Part shown: positions 37,922 to 50,459 of the stretch, piece after piece
Numbering within the stretch: the stretch's first letter is position 1
Layout: every line of letters starts with the position of its first letter
Source: Pteria penguin
Lineage: Eukaryota; Mollusca; Bivalvia; Pterioida; Pteriidae
Assembly: GCA_035048485.1 (NCBI GenBank)
Contig: CM068583.1
Location: 61,586,806 to 61,650,805 of the forward strand
Length of the DNA: 64,000 nt
Direction: 5' to 3'
The notes under the pieces: model-generated
Told to the model about the DNA's origin: nothing
The model's database searches: none
The model's input: only the letters and a program-made list of their open reading frames with translations
Made by a program: the position numbers and the translations under genes

Positions 37922-39631
37922 CCTATTTATCGAAATTTATTTTGGAATTTCTAGGTCGTCAGTCTAGTTATCTTTTCTCAGTATGTCCGACTACTTAATC
38001 GATATGTTTTTACCAAATCCCCATTTGCACACTCTCAAGGAAATAAATAAAATGCTTTACAATTTTGTTTGGGACGGAAAACCTCATAAAATCAAAAGAG
38101 ATATTATTATAAAAAAATAATACAAAAACATATTATGGCTATTAAACTAACATGGATAAAGAAACTTTTATCCAAGAACATAGAATATGTTCATCTTTTT
38201 GAAAGTACAGTCAGTACATTTCATAATTAATAAACAGGGGTGACAACTACTTAGATATACTAATACAGAATACAGACAATATGTTTTGGGTGGATGTATT
38301 AAAGGCATGGAAAGTTATGTTGTTAGATGTGAAAATAAGTTTTCTTGATGATAACACTCATATTTGGAATAATAGTAATTTATGTATAGCAAATAAACCA
38401 CTCTTCTTTAAAAATTGGTTTAATGCAAATATTTTTACTTTCACAGATATCATTAATAATGATTTTGAAATTTTAAGTTAGAACGATTTGAAGGGTAAGT
38501 TTAACTTAAGAATCAATTTTATTGAATACTACAATGTAAAACATGATATTAAAGCATATTGTAAGAAATACAAAACTATTATTGACAATGGTGTTTACAT
38601 TTCGATTGATTTGTCTTTGCCTCCCACAATTATGCCTATTTATAATAATAGGAGCGGTTGTAAATATTATTACTCGCTTCTTATTGATTCCGATAGTATA
38701 CCAAGTCCAAGTGGTATGAAAAAATGGAATGGTATTATATTCCTCAATGATACAGAATGGAATTTTATCTATATTGACCCTTTCAAAGTTTGTGCTTCAA
38801 CAAAACTGCAGTGGTTTTAATTCAGAATTAACCACAGAATTTTAGGCACAAATACAAGAAGAAATTAGGAATTACTGACAATGAAGAATGTTATTTTTGC
38901 AAAGCTGCACCTGAAAGCATAATCCATCTTTTTTTATTTCTGTCCAATAGTTCAAGAATTCTGGGGAAAAATTAAATACTTTTAACGATAATACTAATAT
39001 TCTTATAGACATAGACATGAAAACTGATATTTTTGGAAAATATTACAAGGTCAATAAAATTTCCAAAAATCCTCTATTATTAATTGCAAGTTTTTATATT
39101 TTTAAATGCAAAATGCAAGAAACAGTTTTGAACATTAATGCTTTCAGAGTGGAATATCATCAGTGAAAAAAGTGTAGCTATAAATAATAATAATTCTCCT
39201 TCTTTTGATAAAGAGTGGAATATGTGGACAAACATTTTTTAAGTAATGAATATATCCCTTTTCTTTGCCTGTCATCATAACTACTTTAAATTATTAATTT
39301 CTCGTGTTTATTTTTATTATCTTGAACGCTTGTTATACAACTCATTATTTGTTTTTTTTTTCTAGATATTCATACACTATCTAGTTATCGTAAACATCAT
39401 CATTATCACAGTGTAGAAATGTTTAATACATGATACGTGTAAATGTGTATGTGTAACTTGCATGTTGTTTGACATTCTCTTTTCACAATTTTTATATTAC
39501 TTGTTTGTGATGTGACTGGATGAAAATAAAGTGTGGAGAAAAAGTCCTATTCATCGACTTTTTTTTTTAAATTTCTAGATCGTCACTCTATTTATCTTTT
39601 CTCAGTCCGACTACTTAATCGATATGTTTCT
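37922..39631 (+). mobile_element. 5'-truncated LINE (38011-39545) between long direct repeats
   Basis: Broken plus-strand frames read MLYNFVWDGKPHKIKRDI, NKPLFFKNWF and CYFCKAAPESIIHLFFYCP (Cys/His motif downstream of LINE RTs). The 3' end is AAAATAAAGTGTGGAGAAAAAG. Flanks 37922-38010 and 39546-39630 are diverged copies of one 85-90 bp sequence (both contain CCGACTACTTAATCGATATG), an unusually long target-site duplication. The clade is Tx1/L1-like by resemblance only. Confidence 0.7.
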
Positions 39632-41828
39632 ATGAAGATATATGCATGCCAGTGTGGTCGTACCTCAATGCAGGAGTAAGCATGCACTGGCGATTGGTCA
39701 CACCCACCATAATACTTAATTAATCAATATCGAAGAAGTACCAAACCGTTAATCATTCTCAAAGTCCAAGGACAGATACAAAATCGTGTAAGTTTCAAAA
39801 AGAAACTGTTGTGAACCCCGAAATACTGAAAAATTCCGAGGTGAGACCAGGTGCCCGGGGAGTCACTTAAAATAGTATGTGTATGAGTGGTACATCCCGT
39901 AGTTTCATTTGCTAGAAGGTTAGATTATTAGAATGGAATTTAAGTTTGCCGTCTGTATCACCATTCATTCAATAGAATCTCATGACATTTGTATCAACTG
40001 GTGGATGCCGTTGTTGGTGGACCAAAGGTTTCTGATTGCACAGTCAATGGTGGTTTTCCATACTTATCATCATTTATCAGAAATGTTCAAGTTAATATAA
40101 TTCACCGAGTAATAACAAACACTTTTTTGCAAAATGTATGCCTAGTTGGATGTGTGTGAGCGAAAATGTATAGAAAAAATCGCTGTAAACATTCCTACAG
40201 ACATTTAAATCCATATTTTACTTTTTAAAAATATGCAAAACAAACTTCTGCATTATGTACAGAAAGATAATTTTGTATATAATACAAATGATGCTTGATG
40301 CTTGGGTGTAAGAAATTTATCTGAGCTTACAAAAACTTTCGTGAATATAAACAACCAAACCCATCCAACCCCATCCCCGAATATGCGCATACGCGTATGT
40401 TTGCGAGGTTTTATACACAGTACACATATTATTTATTATGAGTGGCACTTTAAACGAAAATACCGAACAATGGTGTTTCAAGCAAATGTGATAGACTGTA
40501 AAACCAATTTTTTGGTGGAATAATTAATGTCCAAAACTAACCAACAAATCTGACATGGCTTCATAAACATATTGATATTATACTAATGTCTGACACCAGC
40601 AGACCTCATGAGATGTCACTATGTAATCACCGATATATCATATTCATATATCTCACAGTCTCCTATTAATGCCAATACTACTTGAATCTTATTGTACTAC
40701 ATGCACAGTTCAGAGGAAACAGCACTGTTATGTCTCTGAAGATGCACTGTTTTGTAAATGATTATAATGAATTAATCTGGTGAACCGTATGCGCATCTCT
40801 ACAACTTTTGTCTCTTTAGTGATGCTGAAGACCAAAACTATGGAAAGAAGAAAATACATTGTCGTGAATAAGAAATCTTCATTAACAACAAACATGCCCC
40901 CCCCCACACACACACACTTTTCAAAGTGGGTAGTTGGGCACGTACCACTGCTGTCACCCTTCTCCAACGCCCTTGGTAACCTATGGCTGAAACGTCTGGC
41001 TTTTGAAATGAAGGAGTTTCAGACAGTCATCAAAGTATCCAGACAAATAATAAAGCACACAAAACACTTTACAATTATCATGCTGTTGGTGATTTTATGG
41101 AAGTTGATAGCTTATTAAAAGAAAGATTTTACTTTCGAAGCAAATGAAGCTCATACTCAAGTGTATTTAGAGCAGGGTGTGGATTAACAGTAATGAAACG
41201 AAAAGTCCTATTTTTGGCGCAACAGACTACAACATCTTTACGATATAAAAATTTCTTTCATATACTCGGAGAGCCATTATGACTTTCTTAATTATTGTAG
41301 ATAATCACAACACGTCAATCTCACCCCGTTATTGTAGTCATAGAGAAAACACGTTGAGAAAAACGTTGATAATCTTGTTTCACATAACACCTAGAAGATA
41401 TATACCGACATCGTGAAAGGGCGCATGGTGCAATAATACAAATATAGGTCGCCGTGAACCACGAGGATATATGTATATTTTTGTGTTTTATGTAACATGG
41501 TCTGTCTATCATAAATCTTACAATAATACCAATAAAGGTTAATTGCCAATATAATTAGAGAGTGCACGATAGACAAAGACGTACTGTAATTAATATGGCT
41601 GTATATGACTGTAATGAGGAAGATAACAAATCTTTAAAAAGAGAAACTCATATCTCATATTCAGAACTGTGGAAGCGTTTATAGTAAAGTCAACGATGTA
41701 CCTTTGCTTGCATCTCTATGTAAATGTAGCTTTGCACTAAGAGAAAGCATTAAGACATTTGGCTCAGCGGTATGACAAAAGTCATTTCAGACAAAACAAA
41801 ATAATAAAAACTAAGATATAGAAAGACA
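39632..41828. other. Spacer with dispersed-repeat scraps
   Basis: GAGGTGAGACCAGGTGCCCG at 39839 and a TATGCGCATCTCTACAAC segment at 40788 are fragments of families repeated elsewhere (31/37 kb and 57-58 kb). Frames at 40302-40523 and 40780-41118 lack recognisable domains and overlap repeat scraps. Confidence 0.4.
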
Positions 41829-42192
41829 CATAACTTTAATTGTAATGCAGTTCAGGCACCGATTTAGGACGGTCAATTGAAATAACACACACACACATAC
41901 ACACACACACACAATATAGGGTGCCTTGTTAACTGTAGTATCTTTGTGCTTTATATGTTTGTCTAATTTGTCTTTATTTCTACAGGTATTTCTTCGGAGA
42001 TCCAAGGTCCATTGTACTCCCGGGTGGTTTCACTGTTTCTATTTGTGCTTTATATGTTTATTTTTCTTTCAGTGATTGTATTCTTTAAGAGGATCCGCCT
42101 GCGTTTACGTCGGGTAAATCCCTTCACTTTCCGCGGCCGTGTTGTCATGCATACGATTAGCTAATGATTGCCTATTAAAGCTCTAATTTTGT

Positions 42193-42290
42193 GGAGCTCA
42201 GGTAGCTCAGTCAGTTAGACGGTCGGATGCATGACAGCTAGGGGATTCGGTACCATAGGTGGTGGGTTCGAGTCCCCGTCGGGGAACGAA
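42193..42290 (+). other. tRNA-like sequence, probably a SINE head or remnant
   Basis: A-box-like GGTAGCTCAGTCAGTTAGAC (42201-42220) and B-box GGTTCGAGTCCCC (42265-42277) are clear. The two boxes are farther apart than in a normal tRNA, and no acceptor stem closes, so a working tRNA is unlikely. Confidence 0.5.
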
Positions 42291-42437
42291 TATAAGTGAA
42301 ATATAGGGTGCCTTGTTAACTGTAGTATCTTTGGGCTTTATATGTTTGTCTAATTTGTCTTTATTTCTACAGGTATTTCTTCGGAGATCCAAGGTCCAAT
42401 GTACTCCCGGGTGTTTCACTGTTTCTATATGTGCTTT

Positions 42438-42543
<106 letters not shown>

Positions 42544-42870
42544 AAAACCAACAGGCTACCCGATTTTAGAGGTATTAAACATACTCACAAGAAATGTAAA
42601 CTGGATAAAAATTAATATTTAAAATATAAAAATTACGTCAATTTAAACCTACCGTGCTCTGCTCTTCTGAAAGCGAGCTAAAGTCCTTGTTCTACCGGAG
42701 TCCCGACTAAGAGGGGACAAAGCTCAGGACCTTATTTTCTCTGAGGAGGTTTATACATTGCTCGTCATAGGGTCCCTACCGCCCAGTTGGCTGGGGTACA
42801 ACACTCCATAAAAGTCTCTAAATGGCTGTAGAGGGGTCCAGTACAAGACTTATTGTCTTAATGATGATGT

Positions 42871-43619
42871 TAGAGTATAACTTTCCATACAGTTGCCTAT
42901 AATTTTAATTGTAAGAAATGAATAATTACAATAATGCATTCTCCACGTTCTCAATTGGCAGGAGGGATACGTCCCATGTAACTGTTCAGTAAAGAGGGAG
43001 ACTCAGAATTACTCAAAAAACCAGCAAAATTCAAGAACAATTTTTATTCATAATGATTTATTTACAAGAATAAAATATACATTTACAATAAATCAAGCTT
43101 TAAAAAGAATGTTGTTGTTTTCTCCAAGCTGGTCTAAATTAACACAAACACTCGATTATAACTGATTATATCAACGATACCCAGAATTGTAACACAAGCA
43201 TCCACTATTCAACAAAGGTAAAAACGGATGTTTGACTGTCTCTCTACAACTACAGTATATAGTTTATTTAAACTAAAATGATTTTTAGAAAATTCTAGAA
43301 GAAACTCATCACTAAATATAGCTTCTTTACATATCAGTTTCAAATGTTCTAGAAAGAACACATTTCTGGAGGTAGCTTGTTTTCTATTCTATTCTATAAA
43401 ATTACACGGGGTCATGTGCCTCATAGCACTATACACCTCTGATATGTAAATGTCTTTATACTAGATTACTAAGCGGGATCCATAGGAAATCAAAGAAATA
43501 TCCGAAATATCTCTAATCCCAAAACTTTCAATCAGACCACAAGCATCAAGTCTCGTCCATTTTTTGTCCCTTAGATTGGTCGCCATCACACGCAATTAAT
43601 TTGTTTACAGAAAAGGAAT
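42871..43619. other. Spacer
   Basis: Nothing recognised. Confidence 0.35.
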
Positions 43620-44500
43620 CTGTAGATATAGGTACCTCGTTTTAGACCTAGAAGATCCTTATTTTATGAAGGAATACTTAGATGCGAAGAGCAAGTACAC
43701 TGAAGACAATACCATTAAGATGCTGGAGTTTCTAGCTGATAATTTTTCAAGTAGATTATTCGCATTCCACTGTGTATCAATTGTACACCTCTCCTGGCTG
43801 ACATTGTTTTGTTCTCATACGAGACAGAGTTAATTCCGTCTCTCTTCAGGAAAAAACATATTCAGTACGCATCTCAGTTCAGTTCCACACACAGATAAAT
43901 TAACAATCAAAACTTTCAGAAATACTATGCCATATGTATCCCGCTAAAAATTGAGATCAAGGACTCGACAGAGAGCAACACATCTGCTTCGTACCTAGGC
44001 TAAATCTATTATATTAGTAAGGTTGGTTAGACACACATACACCCCTTAATGACAAACGTGACGATTTCAACTTCCATATCACAAATTTTCCCTTCCTGAG
44101 TGGCAACATCCCGTCCTCGACAGCAATATGGCTCTATGCCAGAACATGTTTGTTTTAGGAGAGTTTTGTTCCGAGGGTCAGACGATAAACAAAAATTACT
44201 CAAACAATGCTACTACTTTGAAGGCATAATATCGTTACTGAGAAAGTGATATGGTCGATAAAAGGATAGTTTTGGATATTATGAATTTCCTCCTTTCCAG
44301 AATGACATATGATATTCTGAAACACGATCATACCCTAGTACTGTGACGTCCTTTAACCGAGCTGACAAATTACCTATTTGACTTTACCAGAGGTTTACTA
44401 GTGGTTTCTACGAAACACTTGAGACGGTTGTAACTTGCAAGTAGAAGACACTCTCTCCCTCCAGACACCTGGTCTCATTTGGGATTCGCTGAAACCAGCA
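43620..44500 (+). mobile_element. Decayed PLE RT copy (plus)
   Basis: A frame at 43650-43755 reads DPYFMKEYLDAKSKY and IKMLEFLADN, the segment just before RT motif B of Naiad-like PLEs. Later broken frames correspond to the NCAPLLADLFLYSYE and DKRDDFNF regions. Frameshifts and stops are frequent. It ends near a CACCTGGTCTCA segment related to the 31/37-kb dispersed repeat. Confidence 0.6.
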
Positions 44501-45326
44501 TCACTATGTGCATATGTTTAAACTGGAGTTTTAATACATCAAATGGTATTCTTTTTAAATCATATCTAAAAAGTTTATATGTGATCTTCTCAAACTTTAA
44601 AGAATTTTTATGTTATAACTATAATATTTATAAAAACATTTTGAAATATTGACAATTATCTCCTTTATTTGAAATGATTATACTTCTGTCTTTTACTCTT
44701 GAAGTTGTAGCCGTATTTCATATTTCATAATTATCTCAAATGTGTTAACTATGATGTTATGTATATTGAGTAGAGATACTGTTTATACTTTGGTAAATAG
44801 AATTTCATTTGTCTTATCTTAGTTTCATGATAAATAGGTTTGCACTGTTTAAAATTTTAGTGTAGTGACTAGAGACGTATTCATAATGGGCATATGAAAA
44901 TAATCATGGACTTCAATGTATCTATAAATGATGTATTTTATGCTAAACAAGGTTTTTAATGGATATACCGATTGATTCTGTACTTAAAACATACGCGGAG
45001 AACGATATACGTAAGACTTTCGTATCGCGCGGCACTGGGACTATCTTTGGATCTAAATATGCATATGTTCCTGACATCACACAGCTATAATTTTTATATT
45101 CCAATGAAAATTTAACATTTACTAAAGCCCGTAATCAAGGACACTCTGCAGTTTATTTCCGGTATCAAAGTTAAAATAAGAAAAGAAAACTTTAAATCGT
45201 AAAATTTCAAGGGTAAGATAAAAATTTCGGAAAGTGTCAGCCATATTCTTATACTTTAGACATTTTACTTTCTACTGATACCTGTATCAGACATAAATAA
45301 AATCAGGAACATATGTATATTTACAG
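44501..45326. other. Spacer
   Basis: AT-rich; nothing recognised. Confidence 0.35.
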
Positions 45327-45851
45327 ACGAAAAGACGATGGGTGCATGGAAAGCGCTAAAGCCATAACGCCGATAGACCGTGACATCATCAAGGGACTCG
45401 TGAGGATGATTTCACCGGTTAGTTTTATTCTCTTTAGATATCGTCTTGCATTTTACTATTATTGAAGAAAGTAATATTTAGTATTTTAAAAGCATTCAAA
45501 ACATTTTACAATATTTATTTATTTATTTTAAACTGTTAACTAATAAGATCGATAGACTATAAATTTATTTAATTCTACATCAGTACATGTATCAGTGGCG
45601 GATCCAGAAGCTCATCTGGAGAGGGTTTTATCCAGGGTTAGGGGTTTTTTCCACCTACACTTTTCAAGAAATTGTGCAAATCTTACATAAATTGAACATA
45701 TTATTCTTATGATCTGAGGGGGTTATTCTGAACCAATCTGAATTCGCCACTGTGTATATTTGGTTGTATTTTTTTCTTTAATTTTCATTTGAAACTTAAA
45801 GTTCGCGTTGCTTTGTGGTTCTTTTTTTTTCTTTTTCAGTTTGAACTTTGA
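45327..45851 (+). CDS. Possible last two exons of an unseen gene
   Basis: Candidate exon 45327-45417 follows TATTTACAG and precedes GTTAGT. It reads 30 codons without a stop (ESAKAITPIDRDIIKGLVRM) and is richer in GC than its surroundings. A strong acceptor (long T/C tract, TTTTTCAG at 45832-45839) is followed in the matching phase by TTT GAA CTT TGA. The intron contains a MITE. I do not recognise the protein, and no upstream exon was found, so this may be chance or a gene remnant. Confidence 0.25.
45593..45752. mobile_element. 160-bp MITE with 5-bp target-site duplication
   Basis: Left CAGTGGCGGATCCAGAAG, right AATTCGCCACTG. TGTAT flanks it on both sides (45588-45592, 45753-45757). Confidence 0.7.
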
Positions 45852-45959
45852 AGTCAATGGTCGTCACCTCTCTGTGAACAGCTGGTCTAGGAAACGTTGA
45901 GAAGGACACTTAGTTTATTTTATTTAAATGACATAAGGTCTAATTATAAACTGTATCAC

Positions 45960-46825
45960 AAACTGTATTAGATATCACAAGCTAAGAAAAACATTCGGCA
46001 AATTCTTCAGATCTTATTCAGAACTTCTATCTAAATTTGGAAATATTTCTTTTCAACAGTATGTATCCAATGGAATTTCCCATTCTAATTTTTACGGTGA
46101 TCTCGTATATAAACTAAGGAAAGTAAAAGGCTCCGATAACGTTACTTTATCATGTAATAAAATAGTCAAACGTCTCCTAAATAGACAATATGATATTGAG
46201 ATCATCAAAAAGACTATAGGTCTTGTATTTGGCCCCTCTACAGCCTTATGCAGACTTTTACTTGAACGTTGCACGCTGACTAACAGGGCGGTGGGGACTA
46301 TATGACGGGCCTTGTCCAAACCTCTTTCAGAGGAGACATGGTCCTGAACCTCGTCCCCTCTGACTGTTAGTCGGGACTCCTACAGATCTAGGGTCTTAGC
46401 TCGCTTTCAGACTGGCAGAGCACGGTTTATCATGTTGATGTCGCATATATTTTTATACCATTATGTTTTTTACAATACCTTACGTGTTTATATTTTATGA
46501 CCTTTCAATATGCGATACCTGTTGACCCTTGTTCTTTTCTTTACATGGAGGATTATTTATAAATTTTTAAATGTACGTCTTTTGATTGTTCTGCTGTTAC
46601 GGTGAGTGGGAAGGTGGGCCCGTAAACCGGTTAACCACACCATTTGTTTGGCTTTTGTCAAATTAAATGACCGTCCTAAGTCGGTATCGTAATTGCACTA
46701 CAATCAAATATTTTTGTAATGTGTTAAATGTTCTATTATATTATTTATATTCATGTATTGTATAGCTCCATGGTGACTTCTGCCACATAACTGAGCCGGT
46801 AACTCCTCTTTTTTCTTTTACATAA
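45960..46825 (+). mobile_element. Naiad-type PLE, C-terminal coding end and 3' tail (plus)
   Basis: Frame 45970-46304 reads LRKTFGKFFRSYSELL and KVKGSDNVTLSCNKIVKRLL and ends VGTI-TGA. The tail to about 46825 is the inverted, near-identical counterpart of 49943-50500. In this copy the frame after the TGA has further TGA codons but no TAA or TAG until about 46692. Confidence 0.75.
46293..46358 (+). promoter_or_regulatory. SECIS-like element in PLE tail
   Basis: Helix I is GGGGAC/GTCCCC, followed by quartet ATGA/TGA. The long helix pairs GGGCC-T-TGTCC with CATGGTCC and GGA. The AAA bulge comes 12 nt after ATGA, and the small apical hairpin is CCTC/GAGG. This matches a form-2 SECIS. The ORF stop TGA is part of the ATGA quartet. 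Confidence 0.65.
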
Positions 46826-48163
46826 CACCTATTAAAATATTTTGCCTTTAAATTGCGATATTATATTGTATTGACTGATGAGAGAGTTAACATTCCTTTA
46901 AATGGTTGATGATGGTGGAAAAAGTCTAGGGAAAAGGAAATAATTAGTCCTGTGGTAACACTCTGGATGTTTAAGGTGATATGACATCTGTCTCCCTATA
47001 TCAGTATCAGTGTCTTGAATGAAGCAGTATAAACAGATGCTCAGTGTGACAGTATATGTTGGTTTGTATTAAATCATTCACTGCTTCAGATGGGTCCATT
47101 ACATAGGTATAAATTGTTCAACACCACCATATAAATAAAATAATCTTGGTGTGACGTAAAAGCATAACAAAATCTGTAGTCCTTCACTAAAAATTGTCTA
47201 AGCTATACAGTCCAGCTGTTTTGGAGAAATTCCATAATACACAGTGAGTCAAACACCCAAAATCACAGTGGGAATTCAGATTGAAATAGCCATATAGAAT
47301 GCTAATAATTGAATTTATCAGGGTGATTAAAAAGGACTAGTTGTTTGTGGTTACAGATGACATTGAAAAGTTTTATACTTGTGGCATTTTTGCGTGTGAC
47401 TTAGAAGGCTCAGGTGAGCATTATAGTCCCATTTAGGCCTTTTTAAACTCTCTAACATTACACAAGGTATGTTGTTTGAGGAGTTCACTTATTATTTACA
47501 TGATGTAGAAAATTTGTTAAGATATCATATTTAGTTTTTAAGTAATGGGATTCTAAAGACAATAACAGTAACTGTCGGCAATTTTGAAAACAAAAATGGC
47601 TGCCATTCTAATTTAAGATTATAATTTTAACCTGAAATAGTGTGATTATACAAATGAAGCAGTTGCATTACATCTTTGTGCAATTTTAAGGATCATTTTA
47701 ACATTGCTCTTGATGTAACAGACAGTTTTAATGGGAAAACACTGGAAAATGACAGCCATATTGATTTCTGTGCTCTGCTATTGGTGCCATAGCAAAAGTT
47801 ATTTCGACATTGAATGAAAGGCCAACTTTGACCATCTTAAAAAAAATCGGTGCCCTAGTGATGCTGCCATTAATTGTTTTTCTTCAGTATTGGAAATAGA
47901 CTGAATTAAGCAAAAATTGCCGTTATTGGCAATGATATGATGTTAAAATATAGCTTTACATATATATAGAATGTCCATTTTTGACTAAAAACAAAAACAA
48001 TCAACAAATGGGAAAACAAAATGACTGACTTTTGAAATTTCAAACAGTTATTTGAAAAGTACTTGACCGATTTTCATAAATGAGGTACCGTTTTCGTTGT
48101 TGAACATTGTTCTATACAATTCAAGTACAGAAACATTTGAATTTAATACATTTTACAAACCCC

Positions 48164-48170
<7 letters not shown>
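46826..48170. other. Spacer
   Basis: AT-rich non-coding; nothing recognised. Confidence 0.35.

Positions 48171-48219
<49 letters not shown>
48171..48219. repeat. (CT)n microsatellite
   Basis: About 24 CT units. Confidence 0.95.
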
Positions 48220-48223
<4 letters not shown>

Positions 48224-48830
48224 AATATATATATTACAATATAAGTCTGTATTCATATCAATAATTGTGAAATGGCATCCTCGTGTGTCGTTTACTTTTT
48301 GTTGTAATAGAAAAGCTTTGGGGAAACATCTGAAATGTTCTTAAGAAGTACTACAGTTTCTCTCATTGTATCAAATAACGTTTGGGTGGGGTCTTCTTCT
48401 GCTATCTTTATCACAATAACAGGTAAAACAAATTTCAGTTTGCAATAAATAAGAAGCCCTATAAATAGGACCACTATTTCCATTTATTTATACGCATGAA
48501 TACAAATTGTTTTGATGATAGTGCTAAATGGGAAAAGTGTAATTACATACTAAAACAATTTTTGCCACAATTGAGCCTATTAGAAACTAACACATAAATA
48601 AACCCAGCTGCTCGTAAATTACATATACACTGTACTACATCTACTCAAGACTTAACGGAAGGTAAGCGCCTTCTACTTGGCTAGCGAATTCCGTCCTCAG
48701 TATTCAAAATAACATATTGTGATACCACATGATGAGACTTATGAAATTAAGGGTGTACTGTGAATTAAGGTTGTACATTCAATGTCACATATGTTCAATA
48801 TCATAATAGGAGTTAACCATAGCTGAGAGC
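48220..48830. other. Spacer
   Basis: Nothing recognised; the minus frame 48292-48483 has a hydrophobic start but no domain. Confidence 0.3.
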
Positions 48831-49018
48831 GCCGATTGTCAAGACCTATAGTGCCACCGGGCCGATTGTCACAGACTTATAGTGCCACCGGGCCGATTGT
48901 CACAGACTTATAGTGCCACCGGGCCGATTGTCACAGACTTATAGTGCCAGCGGGCCGATTGTCACAGACTTATAGTGCCACCGGGCCGATTGTCACAGAC
49001 TTATAGTGCCACCGGGCC
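48831..49018. repeat. 31-bp tandem repeat, 6 copies
   Basis: The unit contains GCCGATTGTCACAGACTTAT followed by AGTGCCACCGG. It is strikingly GC-rich against its flanks, and copies 2-6 are almost identical. Confidence 0.95.
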
Positions 49019-49942
49019 GACTGGAATCTATGGAAACGCATTCTCTAATTTGTACCAATATTTGTAAAATTGCAAAATATCACTTATATATAAGTGAACC
49101 TAATTTACGTCATACGGTGCTAAAATATCATTATAGTATCATTGATATTTGAAAATCGCTACTATCTTAGATCCACGTCTATTTGGAACGATGATACACA
49201 TGTGAATGTATTTGGATGGATACGCGGGATGTTTAATGCAATGTGTATATTACTGCTGATAATTTGTATCTAATGTTGTATTGCACATATTTTTATTAAC
49301 GTAGATCTAGAATACATCAAACCGTCAAAGATTTAGCGTACAGGAGTAAAATGATGTCACATAAGAAGCAATGTTTATGGCGTACACGTGACGTCGTTTT
49401 GCAACAATGGCTGCTGCTTAGAATGAAACAAATGTAGTGCTTTTCAAATTTTCAGTAGTTTTTGTTTAAATTGTATTGTTTTGTCCCAAAACTCCAAAAT
49501 GCCCATTCGCCAAAGCTCATTTGTAGGATATTTTAAGCTATGAAATGACAAAATTACAGATTTACAAATTTCCATTAGTAAAACATGACTCTGATGCCCA
49601 CCAAGGTGTATCTACAGTTGTCCCAAATATGTAACACAGTTGTAAGGTCTTTACCCCAAAACATTCTAACGAAATAAATAGTGATTAGGTTTTCATTATT
49701 AATTGGATATATTTTCCATGCGACGTTTTTCAAAATTTAACAAATTATGTTAACATTATGCTTTGTTGGGGGTTTCTGTCCCAAAATGAATGTATATGCC
49801 ATTGAAAAAATAATGATTCATGACAAGTTTCATATCAATGTATAACAGTTATTGTGCTTTTCCAATTTTCAACGATTGTAACCAGGGTAATAAAGCATAA
49901 GCAGTGAATGCATTGTAATCAAGTGTATAAATATTTAAAAGA
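49019..49942. other. Spacer
   Basis: Nothing recognised. Confidence 0.35.
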
Positions 49943-50393
49943 AAAAAGAGGAGTTACTGGCTCAGTTATGTGGCAGAAGTCTCCATGGATCTATACAATA
50001 CATGAATATAAATAATATAATAGAACATATAACACATTACAAAAATATTTGATTGTAGTGCAATTACGATACCGACTTAGGACGGTCATTTAATTTGACA
50101 AAAGCCAAACAAATGGTGTGGTTAACCGGTTTACGGGCCCACCTTCCCACTCACCGTAACAGCAGAACAATCAAAGGACGTACATTTAAAAATTTATAAA
50201 TAATCCTCCATTTAAAGAACAAGGGTCAACAGGTATCGCATATTGAGAGGTCATAAAAATATAAACACGCAAGGTATTGTAAAACATATAACGGTATAAA
50301 AATATATGCGACATCAACATGATAAACCGTGCTCTGCCAGTCTGAAAGCGAGCTAAGACCCTAGATCTGTAGGAGTCCCGATTAACAGTCAAA

Positions 50394-50459
50394 GGGGACG
50401 AGGTTCAGGACCATGTCTCCTCTGAAAGAGGTTTGGACAAGGCCCGTCATATAGTCCCC
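50394..50459 (-). promoter_or_regulatory. SECIS-like element at the end of the Naiad ORF
   Basis: GGGGAC (50459-50454) pairs with GTCCCC (50399-50394). Quartet strands are ATGA (50450-50447) and TGA (50407-50405). AAA (50434-50432) lies 12 nt after ATGA, with a CCTC/GAGG apical hairpin. It is nearly identical to the 46-kb copy and compatible in pairing with the 36.8-kb copy. Confidence 0.65.

Noticed and set aside
42193..42290. Functional tRNA gene
   Set aside because: A and B boxes are present but too far apart, and no acceptor or anticodon stem closes.
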